Below the pieces are notes generated by a model. That model made no database searches. It worked only from the letters and a program-made list of their open reading frames with translations, and was not told where the DNA came from. A DNA stretch of 64,000 nt from Burkholderiaceae bacterium (GTDB lineage: Bacteria > Pseudomonadota > Gammaproteobacteria > Burkholderiales > Burkholderiaceae_C): NCBI GenBank assembly GCA_030123545.1, contig CP126124.1, positions 1,612,001 to 1,676,000 on the forward strand, given 5' to 3'. Numbering within the stretch: the first letter of the stretch is position 1; each line of letters starts with the position of its first letter. Shown piece by piece: positions 53,976 to 64,000 of the stretch. The translations under genes and the position numbers were made by a program.

Positions 53976-56243
53976 ATGTCAGACCACAAAGCTTCCCCGG
54001 GCGCCGAGCCGCCTGCCGACCCACACGCGCATCATGGCCACGCGGCCCATGATCACGCGGCCCACGCCCATCATGGCGTGCATCCCGATACGGCGGGCAT
54101 GAAACCCGCTCCGGCGGGCGCCACCGATGTCGAGTACACCTGCCCGATGCACCCCGAGGTGCGCCAGATGGGGCCGGGCCACTGCCCCATCTGCGGCATG
54201 GCGCTGGAGCCCGTGGTGGCCACGGCCGAGCAAGGCGAGAGCCCCGAGTTGCGCGACATGACGCAGCGCTTCTGGGTCGGGCTGGCGCTCACGGCGCCCG
54301 TGTTTGCCCTGGAGATGGGCGGGCACCTGATCGACATTCACCACCTCATTGCGCAGCAAACCTCGAACTGGGTGCAACTGCTGCTCGGAACGCCGGTCGT
54401 GCTTTGGGCCGGCTGGCCGTTCTTCGTGCGGGCATGGGCATCGGTGAAAAACCGCAGCCTGAACATGTTTTCGCTGATCGCACTCGGCACCGGGGTGGCC
54501 TGGATCTACAGCATGGTGGGGACCATCGCACCGCAGCTCTTTCCTGCGGCGTTCCGTGTGGGGGACGGCTCCGTGGCGGTCTATTTCGAGGCGGCCGCCG
54601 TGATCACGGTGCTCGTGCTTCTCGGGCAGGTGCTCGAGCTGCGCGCCCGGGAGAAAACCTCGGGCGCCATCCGTGCGCTGCTGGACCTGGCGCCCAAGCA
54701 TGCGATGCGGGTCAAGCCCGACGGCAGCGACGAGCACGTGCCGCTGGAGTCGGTGCAGGTCGGCGACCTGCTGCGCGTGCGCCCCGGCGAGAAAGTCCCG
54801 GTCGATGGCGCGGTCGTCGAGGGCAAGAGCAGCGTCGACGAGGCGATGGTGACCGGCGAACCGATGCCGATCGCCAAAGCGCCGGGCTCGCAGGTCGCGG
54901 CGGGCACGCTGAATCAGACCGGCGGCCTGGTCATGCGTGCGGAAAAGGTCGGCGCCGATACGCTGCTCGCCCAGATCGTCCACATGGTGGCCTCGGCGCA
55001 GCGCAGCCGCGCCCCCATCCAGCGCATGGCCGATCAGGTGGCGAGCTGGTTTGTTCCGCTCATCATCGGGATTGCCGTGCTGACCTTTGTGGCCTGGCTG
55101 ATGTGGGGGCCGAGCCCGGCCTTCACCTACGCGCTGATTTCGGCGGTGTCGGTTCTCATCATCGCCTGCCCGTGCGCCCTGGGTCTTGCCACGCCCATGT
55201 CCATCATGGTCGGGGTGGGGCGCGGTGCCCAGGTCGGCGTGCTGGTCCGCGATGCCGAAGCCCTGGAGCGCATGGAGAAAGTGGACACCATGGTGCTGGA
55301 CAAGACAGGGACTTTGACCGAGGGCCGGCCACGGGTGACGCAGATCGAGCCGGCGCCCGGATTCGATCGCGACACGGTGCTCCAGCACTTGGCCAGCGTG
55401 GAGCGCGCCAGCGAGCACCCGCTGGCCGCCGCCATCGTCGCGGCCGCCCAGGAGCGCAAGCTGACGCTGTCGCCGGTCACGGATTTCGACTCGCCGGCCG
55501 GCAAGGGCGTGGTCGGCGCGATCGAGGGGGTACAGGTCGTCTGCGGCAGCGCCAGGTTCCTTGCAGAAAAGGGCATTGATGTGGGGAGCCTCATGGCTGC
55601 GGCAGAAGCGGTCCGGGCCCAGGCCGCCACGGTCATCTTCGTCGGCCTCGGCGGCAAGCTCGCCGGATTCGTCGGCATTGCCGACCCCGTGAAGGAAAGC
55701 ACGCCCCAGGCCATCAAGGCGCTGCGCGCCGACGGCATTCGGGTCGTGATGCTCACCGGCGACGGCCAGACGACGGCGCAAGCGGTGGCCAGGGCGTTGG
55801 GCATCGACGAAGTCATTGCCGACGTGCTTCCGCAAGACAAGGGCCAGGTCGTGCAGCGGCTGAAGTCCGAGGGGCGCATCGTGGCCATGGCCGGCGACGG
55901 CGTGAACGATGCACCGGCGCTCGCGGCCGCTGACGTCGGCATTGCGATGGGCACCGGCACCGATGTGGCGATGGAGAGTTCCGGCGTGACCCTGCTCAAA
56001 GGGGACTTGCTGGGCATCGTGCGCGCCAGGCGGGTGTCGCAGGCGACGATGCGCAATATCCGGCAGAACCTGTTCTTTGCCTTTGTCTATAACGCCGCCG
56101 GCGTTCCTCTGGCCGCGGGTGTGTTGTATCCGTTCTTCGGCATCCTGCTGTCGCCGGTGGTGGCCGCCGCGGCGATGGCGCTATCGTCGGTCAGCGTCAT
56201 TGCCAACTCGCTGCGATTGCGGGGCGCGCGCATTGATGCGTAG
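53976..56243 (+). CDS. Copper-translocating P-type ATPase
   Basis: This 755-residue P1B ATPase exports copper (or silver) from the cytoplasm. A His-rich N-terminus (residues 18-35) is followed by the metal-binding module TCPMHPEVRQMGPGHCPICGM at about 55-75 instead of a classical CxxC HMA domain. Then come TGEPMP, the CPC in IIACPCALGLATP (Cys398/Cys400), the phosphorylated Asp442 in DKTGTLTEG, the SEHPLAAAI HP motif and MAGDGVNDAPAL. Silver-ATPase SilP has the same N-terminal module. It is the first gene of the copper operon behind the CueR-type promoter. Confidence 0.95.
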   Translation: MSDHKASPGAEPPADPHAHHGHAAHDHAAHAHHGVHPDTAGMKPAPAGATDVEYTCPMHPEVRQMGPGHCPICGMALEPVVATAEQGESPELRDMTQRFWVGLALTAPVFALEMGGHLIDIHHLIAQQTSNWVQLLLGTPVVLWAGWPFFVRAWASVKNRSLNMFSLIALGTGVAWIYSMVGTIAPQLFPAAFRVGDGSVAVYFEAAAVITVLVLLGQVLELRAREKTSGAIRALLDLAPKHAMRVKPDGSDEHVPLESVQVGDLLRVRPGEKVPVDGAVVEGKSSVDEAMVTGEPMPIAKAPGSQVAAGTLNQTGGLVMRAEKVGADTLLAQIVHMVASAQRSRAPIQRMADQVASWFVPLIIGIAVLTFVAWLMWGPSPAFTYALISAVSVLIIACPCALGLATPMSIMVGVGRGAQVGVLVRDAEALERMEKVDTMVLDKTGTLTEGRPRVTQIEPAPGFDRDTVLQHLASVERASEHPLAAAIVAAAQERKLTLSPVTDFDSPAGKGVVGAIEGVQVVCGSARFLAEKGIDVGSLMAAAEAVRAQAATVIFVGLGGKLAGFVGIADPVKESTPQAIKALRADGIRVVMLTGDGQTTAQAVARALGIDEVIADVLPQDKGQVVQRLKSEGRIVAMAGDGVNDAPALAAADVGIAMGTGTDVAMESSGVTLLKGDLLGIVRARRVSQATMRNIRQNLFFAFVYNAAGVPLAAGVLYPFFGILLSPVVAAAAMALSSVSVIANSLRLRGARIDA

Positions 56244-56298
56244 CGCTATCGACCAGAACGCGTGTTGGCTTGCGATGCTTTCCACCATGGAGAAACCC

Positions 56299-58065
56299 AT
56301 GAAAATGCTTCCCTGGCCAGCGGCCACCCCGTCGCGGCGACGTTTCGTTCAGGGCATCGCCATGGGCGGCGTCGCCGCCAGTTTTGACCTGCTGCGTCCT
56401 TCGAACGCCTGGGCGCTGACCAGCCCCAGCCATCCTGCGGTCCTTAGCGGCACCGACTTCGCGCTCGACATCGCTGAAACGCTGGTCAATTACACCGGTG
56501 CGGCGCGCCTGGCTACCACCGTGAATGGCGGCATCCCCGGCCCGACCCTGCGCTTGAAGGAAGGCACCACGGTGACCCTGCGCGTCACCAACCGGCTGCG
56601 CGTGCCGACCTCGATCCATTGGCACGGCATCATCGTGCCGTTTCGCGAGGACGGCGTGCCCGGCATCAGCTTCCCCGGCATCGCGCCGGGCGAGACGTTC
56701 ACCTACCGCTTCCCGGTGCGTCAAAGCGGCACCTATTGGTACCACTCGCACTCGGGCTTTCAGGAACAGACCGGGCTGTATGGGCCGCTGGTGATCGAGC
56801 CGGCCGGACCGGATCGCCATCCCGCCGATCGCGACTACGTGGTGATGCTCAACGACTGGAGCGACGCCAGCCCCGAGCACATCTTCGCCACGCTGAAGCG
56901 CCAGAGCGACTACTACAACTTCGCGCAGCCCACCGTGCCCGAGTTCTTCCGCGACGTGCGCGAACAGGGGCTGAGCCAGGCGCTGGCGACGCGCCGGATG
57001 TGGAATCAGATGCGCATGTATCCGAGCGATCTCAGCGACGTCACGGGTTACACCTACACCTACCTGATGAACGGCACCGCCCCGGCCGGCAACTGGACCG
57101 GCCTGTTCAAGCCCGGCGAGAAGGTGCGCCTGCGTTTCATCAACGGCTCATCGATGACGATCTTCGATGTACGCATTCCGGGCCTGAAGATGACGGTGAT
57201 CTCCGCCGATGGCCAGGATGTCGAGCCGGTGCCGGTCGATGAATTCCGCATCGCGGTGGCCGAGACCTACGACGTGATCGTCGAGCCGCAGGACGAGCGC
57301 GCCTACACGCTGTTCGCGCAATCGATCGACCGCACCGGCTACGCCCGCGGCACACTCGCACCGCGTTCCGGCATGCAGTCGGAGGTGCCGGCGATGGATC
57401 CGCGCATGCCCGTGAGCATGGTGGACATGATGGGCGCGATGGCACAGGGCGGCGCCGGGCACGGCAGCACGCATGGGATGTCGGGTATGGCCGGAATGCA
57501 GGATATGCCCGGCATGGACATGGGCGGCGAGGCGGCTGCGCCCGTGGTGCGTCACGCCCGCACCGAATATCACAACCCGGGCGTCGACATGCACGTGGAC
57601 CTGCCGCGCACCAATCTCGACGACCCAGGCACGGGACTGCGCGACAACGGCCGTCGCGTGCTCACCTATGCCGACCTGCACACCCTCGGCGGCTCGATCG
57701 ACAAACGGGAACCAAGCCGCGAGATCGAGCTGCATCTCACCGGCAACATGGAGCGCTACATGTGGTCGTTCGACGGCGTGAAGTTCTCCGACGCCAAGCC
57801 GGTGCACTTCCGCAGTGGCGAGCGGCTGCGCATCGTGCTGGTCAACGACACCATGATGAACCACCCGATCCACCTGCACGGCATGTGGAGCGAGCTGGAA
57901 AACCCGGACGGACAGTTCCAGGTGCGCAAGCACACGATCAACGTGCAGCCCGCGCAACGCATCGCCTATGGGGTGAGCGCGGACAACCTCGGCCGCTGGG
58001 CCTACCACTGCCACATGCTTTATCACATGGAAGCGGGCATGTTCCGCGAGGTGGTGGTGTCATGA
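56299..58065 (+). CDS. copA: Copper resistance multicopper oxidase CopA
   Basis: This 588-residue periplasmic oxidase is exported by Tat: SRRRFVQG is the twin-arginine motif. Copper ligands are HWHG (His107, His109), YWYHSHSG, NHPIHLHGM and YHCHMLYHMEAGM, forming types 1-3 sites. The middle holds a Met/His-rich stretch (residues about 370-410, MSGMAGMQDMPGMDMG), typical of CopA/PcoA copper binding. The ATG at 56299 has GGAG 6 nt upstream. It is coupled to copB by an ATGA overlap. Confidence 0.95.
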   Translation: MKMLPWPAATPSRRRFVQGIAMGGVAASFDLLRPSNAWALTSPSHPAVLSGTDFALDIAETLVNYTGAARLATTVNGGIPGPTLRLKEGTTVTLRVTNRLRVPTSIHWHGIIVPFREDGVPGISFPGIAPGETFTYRFPVRQSGTYWYHSHSGFQEQTGLYGPLVIEPAGPDRHPADRDYVVMLNDWSDASPEHIFATLKRQSDYYNFAQPTVPEFFRDVREQGLSQALATRRMWNQMRMYPSDLSDVTGYTYTYLMNGTAPAGNWTGLFKPGEKVRLRFINGSSMTIFDVRIPGLKMTVISADGQDVEPVPVDEFRIAVAETYDVIVEPQDERAYTLFAQSIDRTGYARGTLAPRSGMQSEVPAMDPRMPVSMVDMMGAMAQGGAGHGSTHGMSGMAGMQDMPGMDMGGEAAAPVVRHARTEYHNPGVDMHVDLPRTNLDDPGTGLRDNGRRVLTYADLHTLGGSIDKREPSREIELHLTGNMERYMWSFDGVKFSDAKPVHFRSGERLRIVLVNDTMMNHPIHLHGMWSELENPDGQFQVRKHTINVQPAQRIAYGVSADNLGRWAYHCHMLYHMEAGMFREVVVS

Positions 58066-59000
58066 AACATCGACGAATCGCTTCGTGTCTGCGACATACC
58101 CCGCTGCTGGCAGTGCTGCTGTTCGTTCCGCCGATCGCCGCGCACGCGCAGCATGCGCCGGCGTCATCGAGCCACGGCATGGGCGCGATGCCCGGCATCC
58201 CGCACGAGAACACGGACCACGCGACGCACGGCGGCAAGCAAGAGACGGCGCCGACGCAGGGCACGACGATGGGGCCGATGCAGGGCGGCAGTGCGCCGCC
58301 GAATGCGCGCAGCCCCGACTATTCCGATGGCGTTGGCTACGGCGACATGGCCGGCATGGACATGGCCGACAACGCACCGCTGGCCATGCTGCGGATCGAC
58401 CAGCTGGAGGCCTTTCACGGCCGGGATGCGAACGGCCAGCGCTGGAACGCGCAGGGCTGGTGGGGCAACGACCTGAACAAGCTGTGGGTCCGCACCGAAG
58501 GCGAGCGCAGCGGCGGCAAGCTGGAAGACGGCGACGTGGAGGTGTTCTGGAGTCGTGCTGTCGCCACGTTCTGGAACCGTCAGCTCGGCGTGCGGCAGGA
58601 CTTCGGCGAAGGCCCGCAGCGGACCTGGGCCGCGCTCGGTGTGCAGGGCCTGGCGCCATACTGGTTCGACGTCGAGGCCACCGGCTATGTCGGCCCCGGC
58701 GGCCGCACCGCGGCGCGGCTGCGCGCCGAATACGAACTGCTGTTCACCCAGCGCCTGATCCTGCAGCCGGAGCTTGAGGTCAACCTCTACGGCAAGGACG
58801 ATCCACAGCGCCGCATCGGCAGCGGCGTGTCCGACCTGCAACTCGGTCTGCGGCTGCGCTACGAGGCTCACCGCCAGTTCGCGCCCTACATCGGCGTGAA
58901 CTGGATCCGGCGCTTCGGAGCCGCCGCCGATTACGCGCTGCAGGACGGTCGCCCCGTGTTCGACCAGCAGATCGTGGCCGGCGTGCGTATCTGGTTCTGA
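58062..59000 (+). CDS. copB: Copper resistance protein CopB (outer membrane)
   Basis: This 312-residue protein has a signal peptide (residues 1-28), a Met/His-rich segment (HGMGAMPGIPHENTDHATHGG, then MAGMDMAD), and a beta-barrel domain with the CopB pattern from LDQLEAFHGR-like (here IDQLEAFHGRD) to RLILQPELEVNLYGKDD and a C-terminal Phe of outer-membrane barrels. It sequesters or moves copper at the outer membrane. The start overlaps the copA stop. Confidence 0.95.
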   Translation: MKHRRIASCLRHTPLLAVLLFVPPIAAHAQHAPASSSHGMGAMPGIPHENTDHATHGGKQETAPTQGTTMGPMQGGSAPPNARSPDYSDGVGYGDMAGMDMADNAPLAMLRIDQLEAFHGRDANGQRWNAQGWWGNDLNKLWVRTEGERSGGKLEDGDVEVFWSRAVATFWNRQLGVRQDFGEGPQRTWAALGVQGLAPYWFDVEATGYVGPGGRTAARLRAEYELLFTQRLILQPELEVNLYGKDDPQRRIGSGVSDLQLGLRLRYEAHRQFAPYIGVNWIRRFGAAADYALQDGRPVFDQQIVAGVRIWF

Positions 59001-59011
59001 GGATGGACGCG

Positions 59012-59617
59012 ATGAAACGGAAAATGGGATCTATTGTCACGGTCGGCGTCACGGTTGCCGCCACGTTAGGCGTGCTGGTCGTCGGCGCCGGCGTGTTCGT
59101 CTATTCAGGCGTCTACGACATCGGTGCCGACGATGCCCACACCCGGCCGATGTCGGCCGTGCTGCAGACCCTGCGCGAACGCGCGATCGAAGTGCGTGCC
59201 AAGGATCTCGCGGTGCCCGACCTTGGCGATCCGCAACTGGTGCTGAAGGGAGCCGGACAGTATGCGGCGATGTGCGCGGGCTGCCACCTGGCGCCGGGCA
59301 GGAAGGATTCGGAGCTCCGCATGGGCCTGTATCCGCAGCCGCCGAACCTGTCGCGCGAGCGGGTCGATCCGAAGCAGGCGTTTTGGATCATCAAGCACGG
59401 CATCAAGATGAGTGCGATGCCAGCCTGGGGACGCAGCCACGACGACCCGACGATCTGGAGCATGGTCGCGTTCCTGCAGAAACTCCCCGACATGACGCCG
59501 GCAGAGTACCAAGACATGGTCGCGAAGGCCCCGCCGGACGAAGACATGGACATGGGCGACGAGGGCGGACACAGCCACGGCGCCGACGGCATGAAAGACA
59601 TGGACATGCACCGATAG
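59012..59617 (+). CDS. Cytochrome c, copper-operon associated
   Basis: This 201-residue protein has an N-terminal membrane anchor or signal (about 6-28), a single class I haem site CAGCH (Cys88, Cys91, His92) and the sixth ligand Met in KMSAMPAWG. The C-terminal tail is Met/His/Asp-rich (EDMDMGDEGGHSHG, MKDMDMHR), a likely copper-binding extension. It ends the copper operon; the usual partner for electrons is unknown. The ATG at 59012 was preferred to 59003 because of the GAGG position. Confidence 0.88.
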   Translation: MKRKMGSIVTVGVTVAATLGVLVVGAGVFVYSGVYDIGADDAHTRPMSAVLQTLRERAIEVRAKDLAVPDLGDPQLVLKGAGQYAAMCAGCHLAPGRKDSELRMGLYPQPPNLSRERVDPKQAFWIIKHGIKMSAMPAWGRSHDDPTIWSMVAFLQKLPDMTPAEYQDMVAKAPPDEDMDMGDEGGHSHGADGMKDMDMHR

Positions 59618-59658
59618 GCCGGGCACTCGATCCGGTGCAACAGCCTGGCGCAGGAGGT

Positions 59659-59687
59659 TTGCAAGACCAGGAAATTAACTGTATAAA
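59659..59687 (+). promoter_or_regulatory. Promoter of imuA-imuB-dnaE2
   Basis: TTGCAA (59659-59664), a 17-bp spacer and TATAAA (59682-59687) form a near-consensus sigma-70 promoter. Its -10 element lies within the LexA box, so LexA would block RNA polymerase directly. Confidence 0.75.
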
Positions 59688-59694
59688 TAAACAG
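59679..59694 (+). promoter_or_regulatory. LexA (SOS) box
   Basis: CTGTATAAATAAACAG matches CTGT-N8-ACAG exactly. It overlaps the -10 hexamer of the mutasome promoter and lies 25 bp before the imuA ATG. This places the cassette under the SOS response. Confidence 0.92.
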
Positions 59695-59719
59695 TTATTC
59701 ACTGAATCTCTTTGCTGTC

Positions 59720-60550
59720 ATGGCCGTCTCGGTTCCCGTCCTCTCACAGGCGCCCCGGCCGGTCGATCTGCCGCAGGTCTGGCACGCCGCCGAATTGGGG
59801 CGCGCCGAAGGCGCGGTGCTTCCCACCGGCCATCTGGCGCTCGACGCGCAACTGCCCGGTGGCGGCTGGCCGCTCGGGGCGATGGTCGAGTTGCTGCAGC
59901 CGTGTCCCGGCGCGCACGAGTGGCAACTGCTGTTGCCGGCGCTGGCCCGGCGCGCTGGCGATCACAGCGGCCCGGTGGTGCTGGTGGGCGCGCCTCATGT
60001 GCCGTTCGGCCCGGCACTGGCGGCGCGCGGCCTGCCGCCAGGGCGCCTGTTGTGGGTCGATGCCGTGGCGCCGGCCGCACGGCTGTGGGCCTGCGAGCAG
60101 GCCTTGCGCTGCGCTGACGTGGTTGCTGTTCTGGCCTGGCTGCCGCAGGCCCGCGCCGGCGCCTTGCGGCGCCTGCACATGGCCGCGCAGGGCGGCGGCA
60201 AGCTGTTTTTTGTATTTCGCTCCGTCGCGGCGCAGCACGAGTCCTCTGCCGCCCCGCTGCGCCTGCGGCTCGGTGGCCTGGAGACGATGACGGTGGACAT
60301 CTTCAAGCGCCGTGGCCCGCCGCTGCTGGCGTCGCTGCGGCTGCCTGCGCGCGCGCCGCGGCTGGCGGCCTTGCTCGCGGCCAGCCATGCAAGACGTTTG
60401 CAAACCCCCGCGCTTGTCGCTGCGCGTACGACGCTGCCTGCCAAGGGGGCCGAACTTGCTCGGGGCGGCCGGCGTTCACCCGTGCCAACGGCCGCGGTGC
60501 TTTCTTTTAGGCCAGGTCATGCACTGGATCGCATTGCTGCCGCAGCCTGA
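59720..60550 (+). CDS. imuA: Translesion synthesis protein ImuA
   Basis: This 276-residue RecA-like accessory protein is the first gene of the SOS mutasome. The N-terminus has VWHAAELGRAEGAVLPTGHLALDAQLPGGGWPLGAMVELLQ, the typical ImuA/SulA-like opening; the C-terminal half is basic (KRRGPPLLASLRLPAR). No Walker A is intact. It is required with ImuB for DnaE2-dependent mutagenesis in other bacteria. The LexA box and promoter lie directly upstream. It overlaps imuB by 32 bp. Confidence 0.92.
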   Translation: MAVSVPVLSQAPRPVDLPQVWHAAELGRAEGAVLPTGHLALDAQLPGGGWPLGAMVELLQPCPGAHEWQLLLPALARRAGDHSGPVVLVGAPHVPFGPALAARGLPPGRLLWVDAVAPAARLWACEQALRCADVVAVLAWLPQARAGALRRLHMAAQGGGKLFFVFRSVAAQHESSAAPLRLRLGGLETMTVDIFKRRGPPLLASLRLPARAPRLAALLAASHARRLQTPALVAARTTLPAKGAELARGGRRSPVPTAAVLSFRPGHALDRIAAAA

Positions 60551-61847
60551 GCCGGGCCAGCCGCCGGACGCCGTGGCGCTGGGCTGGTGGGCGCTGCAGT
60601 TCACGCCGCGCGTGACGCTGGTGGACGAGGCCGTGCTGCTGGAGGTCTCGGGCAGCGAGCGCCTGTGGGGCGGGCGGGAGCGCTTGCTGGCCCGGATTTG
60701 CAAGGAAAATAGGCCTCCAGCCCTTGCCATTCATGGACAAGGCGCTACATCATTCATAGCAATCGCGTTGCTGCGGCTGGCTGCGCAAGGCCAGAGCACG
60801 CCTCGCGATGTACCCGATGGCCTGCCCCTGGACACGCTGGGCGCGGCGCGGCCTCACCTGCACACGCTGGCGCGGCTCGGCTGCCGCAGCTGGGGCCAGC
60901 TGCGCGCGCTGCCGCGCGGCGGGGTGGCGCGGCGCTTCGGCGCCCCCTTGCTCGCGGCGCTCGATGCCGCCTATGGCAGCCGGCCCGAGAGCCATGACTG
61001 GTTGATCCTGCCCGAGGTCTTCGAGCTCGCGTGCGAACTGCCCGCGCTGGTGGATACGGCACCGGCGTTGCTGTTCGGCGCGCAGCGCCTGCTGGGACGC
61101 TTGCGCGCCTGGTTGCAGGCGCGGCACCGCGGCGTGCTCGCGCTGGAGCTGGCCTGGTCGTTCGATGTGCGGCGCGTCAACGGCGTCGCCGTGCCGGCCG
61201 CGCAGCCATTGCTGATTCGCACGGCCGAGCCCACGCAGGACATGACGCACCTGGGCCGCCTCATGGCCGAGCAGCTGGCGCGCATCACCCTGCCGGCGCC
61301 GGTGCACAGCCTGCGGCTGCGCTCGCTGGAGACCGCCAGCCTGGTCATGGCCAGCGTCAGCCTGCTGCCAGCCGAGCGGACGCCAGGGGACAGCCTGCAC
61401 CAGCTGGTGGAGCGCTTGAGTGCGCGACTGGGCTCGCAGCAGGTGGTCTGCCTGCAGCCGCTGGCCGACCACCGGCCCGAGCGGATGCAAGGCCGGGTTG
61501 CGGCGCAGGATGCTATTCAAAAACTAGCTGCTCGTGTAGTCTCGACAAGGGCTGCAGGCACAAATAACGTGCAAGAGGCGGCGCTGTACCCGACCTGGCT
61601 GCTGCGCGAGCCGCTGCGCCTGGCGCTGCAGGGCGAGCGCCCGCAACATCTGGGTCCGCTGCGTCTGCTGGCCGGCCCGCAACGGCTGGAGGCCGGCTGG
61701 TGGGGGCCTGGTGCCGAAAGCAGCACGGCCCTGCGCGACTACTTCATCGCGCAGAACGAGCAGGCCGGTCTGCTGTGGATTTACCGTGAGCGGCTGGCGG
61801 CGGAGCCGGCCGAAGTGCGCTGGTTCCTGCACGGCATTTACGCCTGA
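60519..61847 (+). CDS. imuB: ImuB, Y-family polymerase-like mutasome adaptor
   Basis: This 442-residue Y-family-like protein lacks the catalytic acidic residues and serves as a hub joining DnaE2, ImuA and the sliding clamp. The N-terminus MHWIALLPQPEP is the betaproteobacterial form; the fingers/little-finger regions include LDTLGAARPHLHTLARLGCRSWGQLRALPRG (helix-hairpin-helix) and QQVVCLQPLADHRPE. Two 60-bp repeat copies lie in the coding sequence, encoding variable segments around residues 63-82 and 330-350. The ATG at 60519 gives a family-typical length. Confidence 0.9.
   Translation: MHWIALLPQPEPGQPPDAVALGWWALQFTPRVTLVDEAVLLEVSGSERLWGGRERLLARICKENRPPALAIHGQGATSFIAIALLRLAAQGQSTPRDVPDGLPLDTLGAARPHLHTLARLGCRSWGQLRALPRGGVARRFGAPLLAALDAAYGSRPESHDWLILPEVFELACELPALVDTAPALLFGAQRLLGRLRAWLQARHRGVLALELAWSFDVRRVNGVAVPAAQPLLIRTAEPTQDMTHLGRLMAEQLARITLPAPVHSLRLRSLETASLVMASVSLLPAERTPGDSLHQLVERLSARLGSQQVVCLQPLADHRPERMQGRVAAQDAIQKLAARVVSTRAAGTNNVQEAALYPTWLLREPLRLALQGERPQHLGPLRLLAGPQRLEAGWWGPGAESSTALRDYFIAQNEQAGLLWIYRERLAAEPAEVRWFLHGIYA
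60706..60765 (+). repeat. 60-bp dispersed repeat, copy 8 (inside imuB)
   Basis: This is the best-preserved copy: AAAATAGGCCTCCAGCCC at its left end and GCTACATCATTCATAGCA at positions 39-56, ending AATCG. It is read in frame as the segment around KENRPPALAIHGQGATSFI. Confidence 0.8.
61507..61566 (-). repeat. 60-bp dispersed repeat, copy 9 (inside imuB)
   Basis: It is in inverted orientation relative to copy 8, 742 bp away in the same gene. On the plus strand it reads GCTATTCAAAAACTAGC near its start and AAGGGCTGCAGGC near its end, aligning without gaps to the reverse complement of copy 8. It is translated as the segment around QDAIQKLAARVVSTRAAGTN. Confidence 0.75.
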
Positions 61848-61858
61848 GACCCTGCATC

Positions 61859-64000
<2,142 letters not shown>

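Overview
The window is GC-rich, densely packed chromosomal DNA from a betaproteobacterium, most likely order Burkholderiales and probably Comamonadaceae-like. Support comes from the order glnA, DUF4124 gene, glnL, glnG; a phasin next to a BktB-type thiolase; a tandem glycine riboswitch before gcvTHP; an imuA-imuB-dnaE2 mutasome; and nine copies of a 60-bp dispersed repeat resembling one I recall from Comamonadaceae. No rRNA, tRNA, CRISPR array, insertion sequence or prophage was found. Both window edges cut genes: an alpha/beta hydrolase on the left and dnaE2 on the right.

Layout. 1-7 kb: a membrane protein, a molybdopterin-binding (CinA-like) protein and a nitrogen-control block, in which glnA carries a sigma-54 promoter with two upstream NtrC sites and is followed by glnL/glnG. 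7-13 kb: exonuclease III, a di-iron/MBL protein coupled to a tiny amphi-Trp-like protein, a fused CoA-transferase, a phasin and a thiolase. 13-15 kb: ccdA-ccdB-thyA-folA, a chromosomal toxin-antitoxin pair joined to the thymidylate/folate genes. 15-24 kb: small membrane and periplasmic proteins, a redoxin with an FAD-linked dehydrogenase, YihY, MAPEG, thioredoxin, P450, TfoX-like and racemase genes. 24-28 kb: cyoABCD. 28-36 kb: metY, a CBS protein, aroC, aldo/keto reductase, aroQ, phosphoesterase and small stress or secreted proteins. 36-41 kb: gcvT-gcvH-gcvP under the glycine riboswitch. 41-53 kb: MFS transporter, ETF-QO, two SDRs (the second at 53.0-53.8 kb), a thioesterase, mgtA with a long leader, a peroxidase-related protein, scoAB and an NCS1 transporter. 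54-59.6 kb: a copper-resistance operon behind a CueR-type promoter. 59.6-64 kb: the LexA-controlled imuA-imuB-dnaE2 cassette.

The genes connect as follows. GlnL and GlnG (NtrB/NtrC) should activate the glnA promoter seen here. Glycine is sensed by the riboswitch and cleaved by GcvTHP, giving methylene-tetrahydrofolate, the cofactor used by ThyA and regenerated through FolA. Thiolase, phasin and the two CoA-transferases fit ketone-body and polyhydroxyalkanoate metabolism. The P-type ATPase, multicopper oxidase, CopB and cytochrome c fit cytoplasmic and periplasmic copper detoxification.

The least expected observations are the 60-bp repeat family, which lies partly inside reading frames, and the ccdAB-thyA-folA arrangement. 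Assignments rest on reading the sequence and on recalled family motifs; no database search was run.
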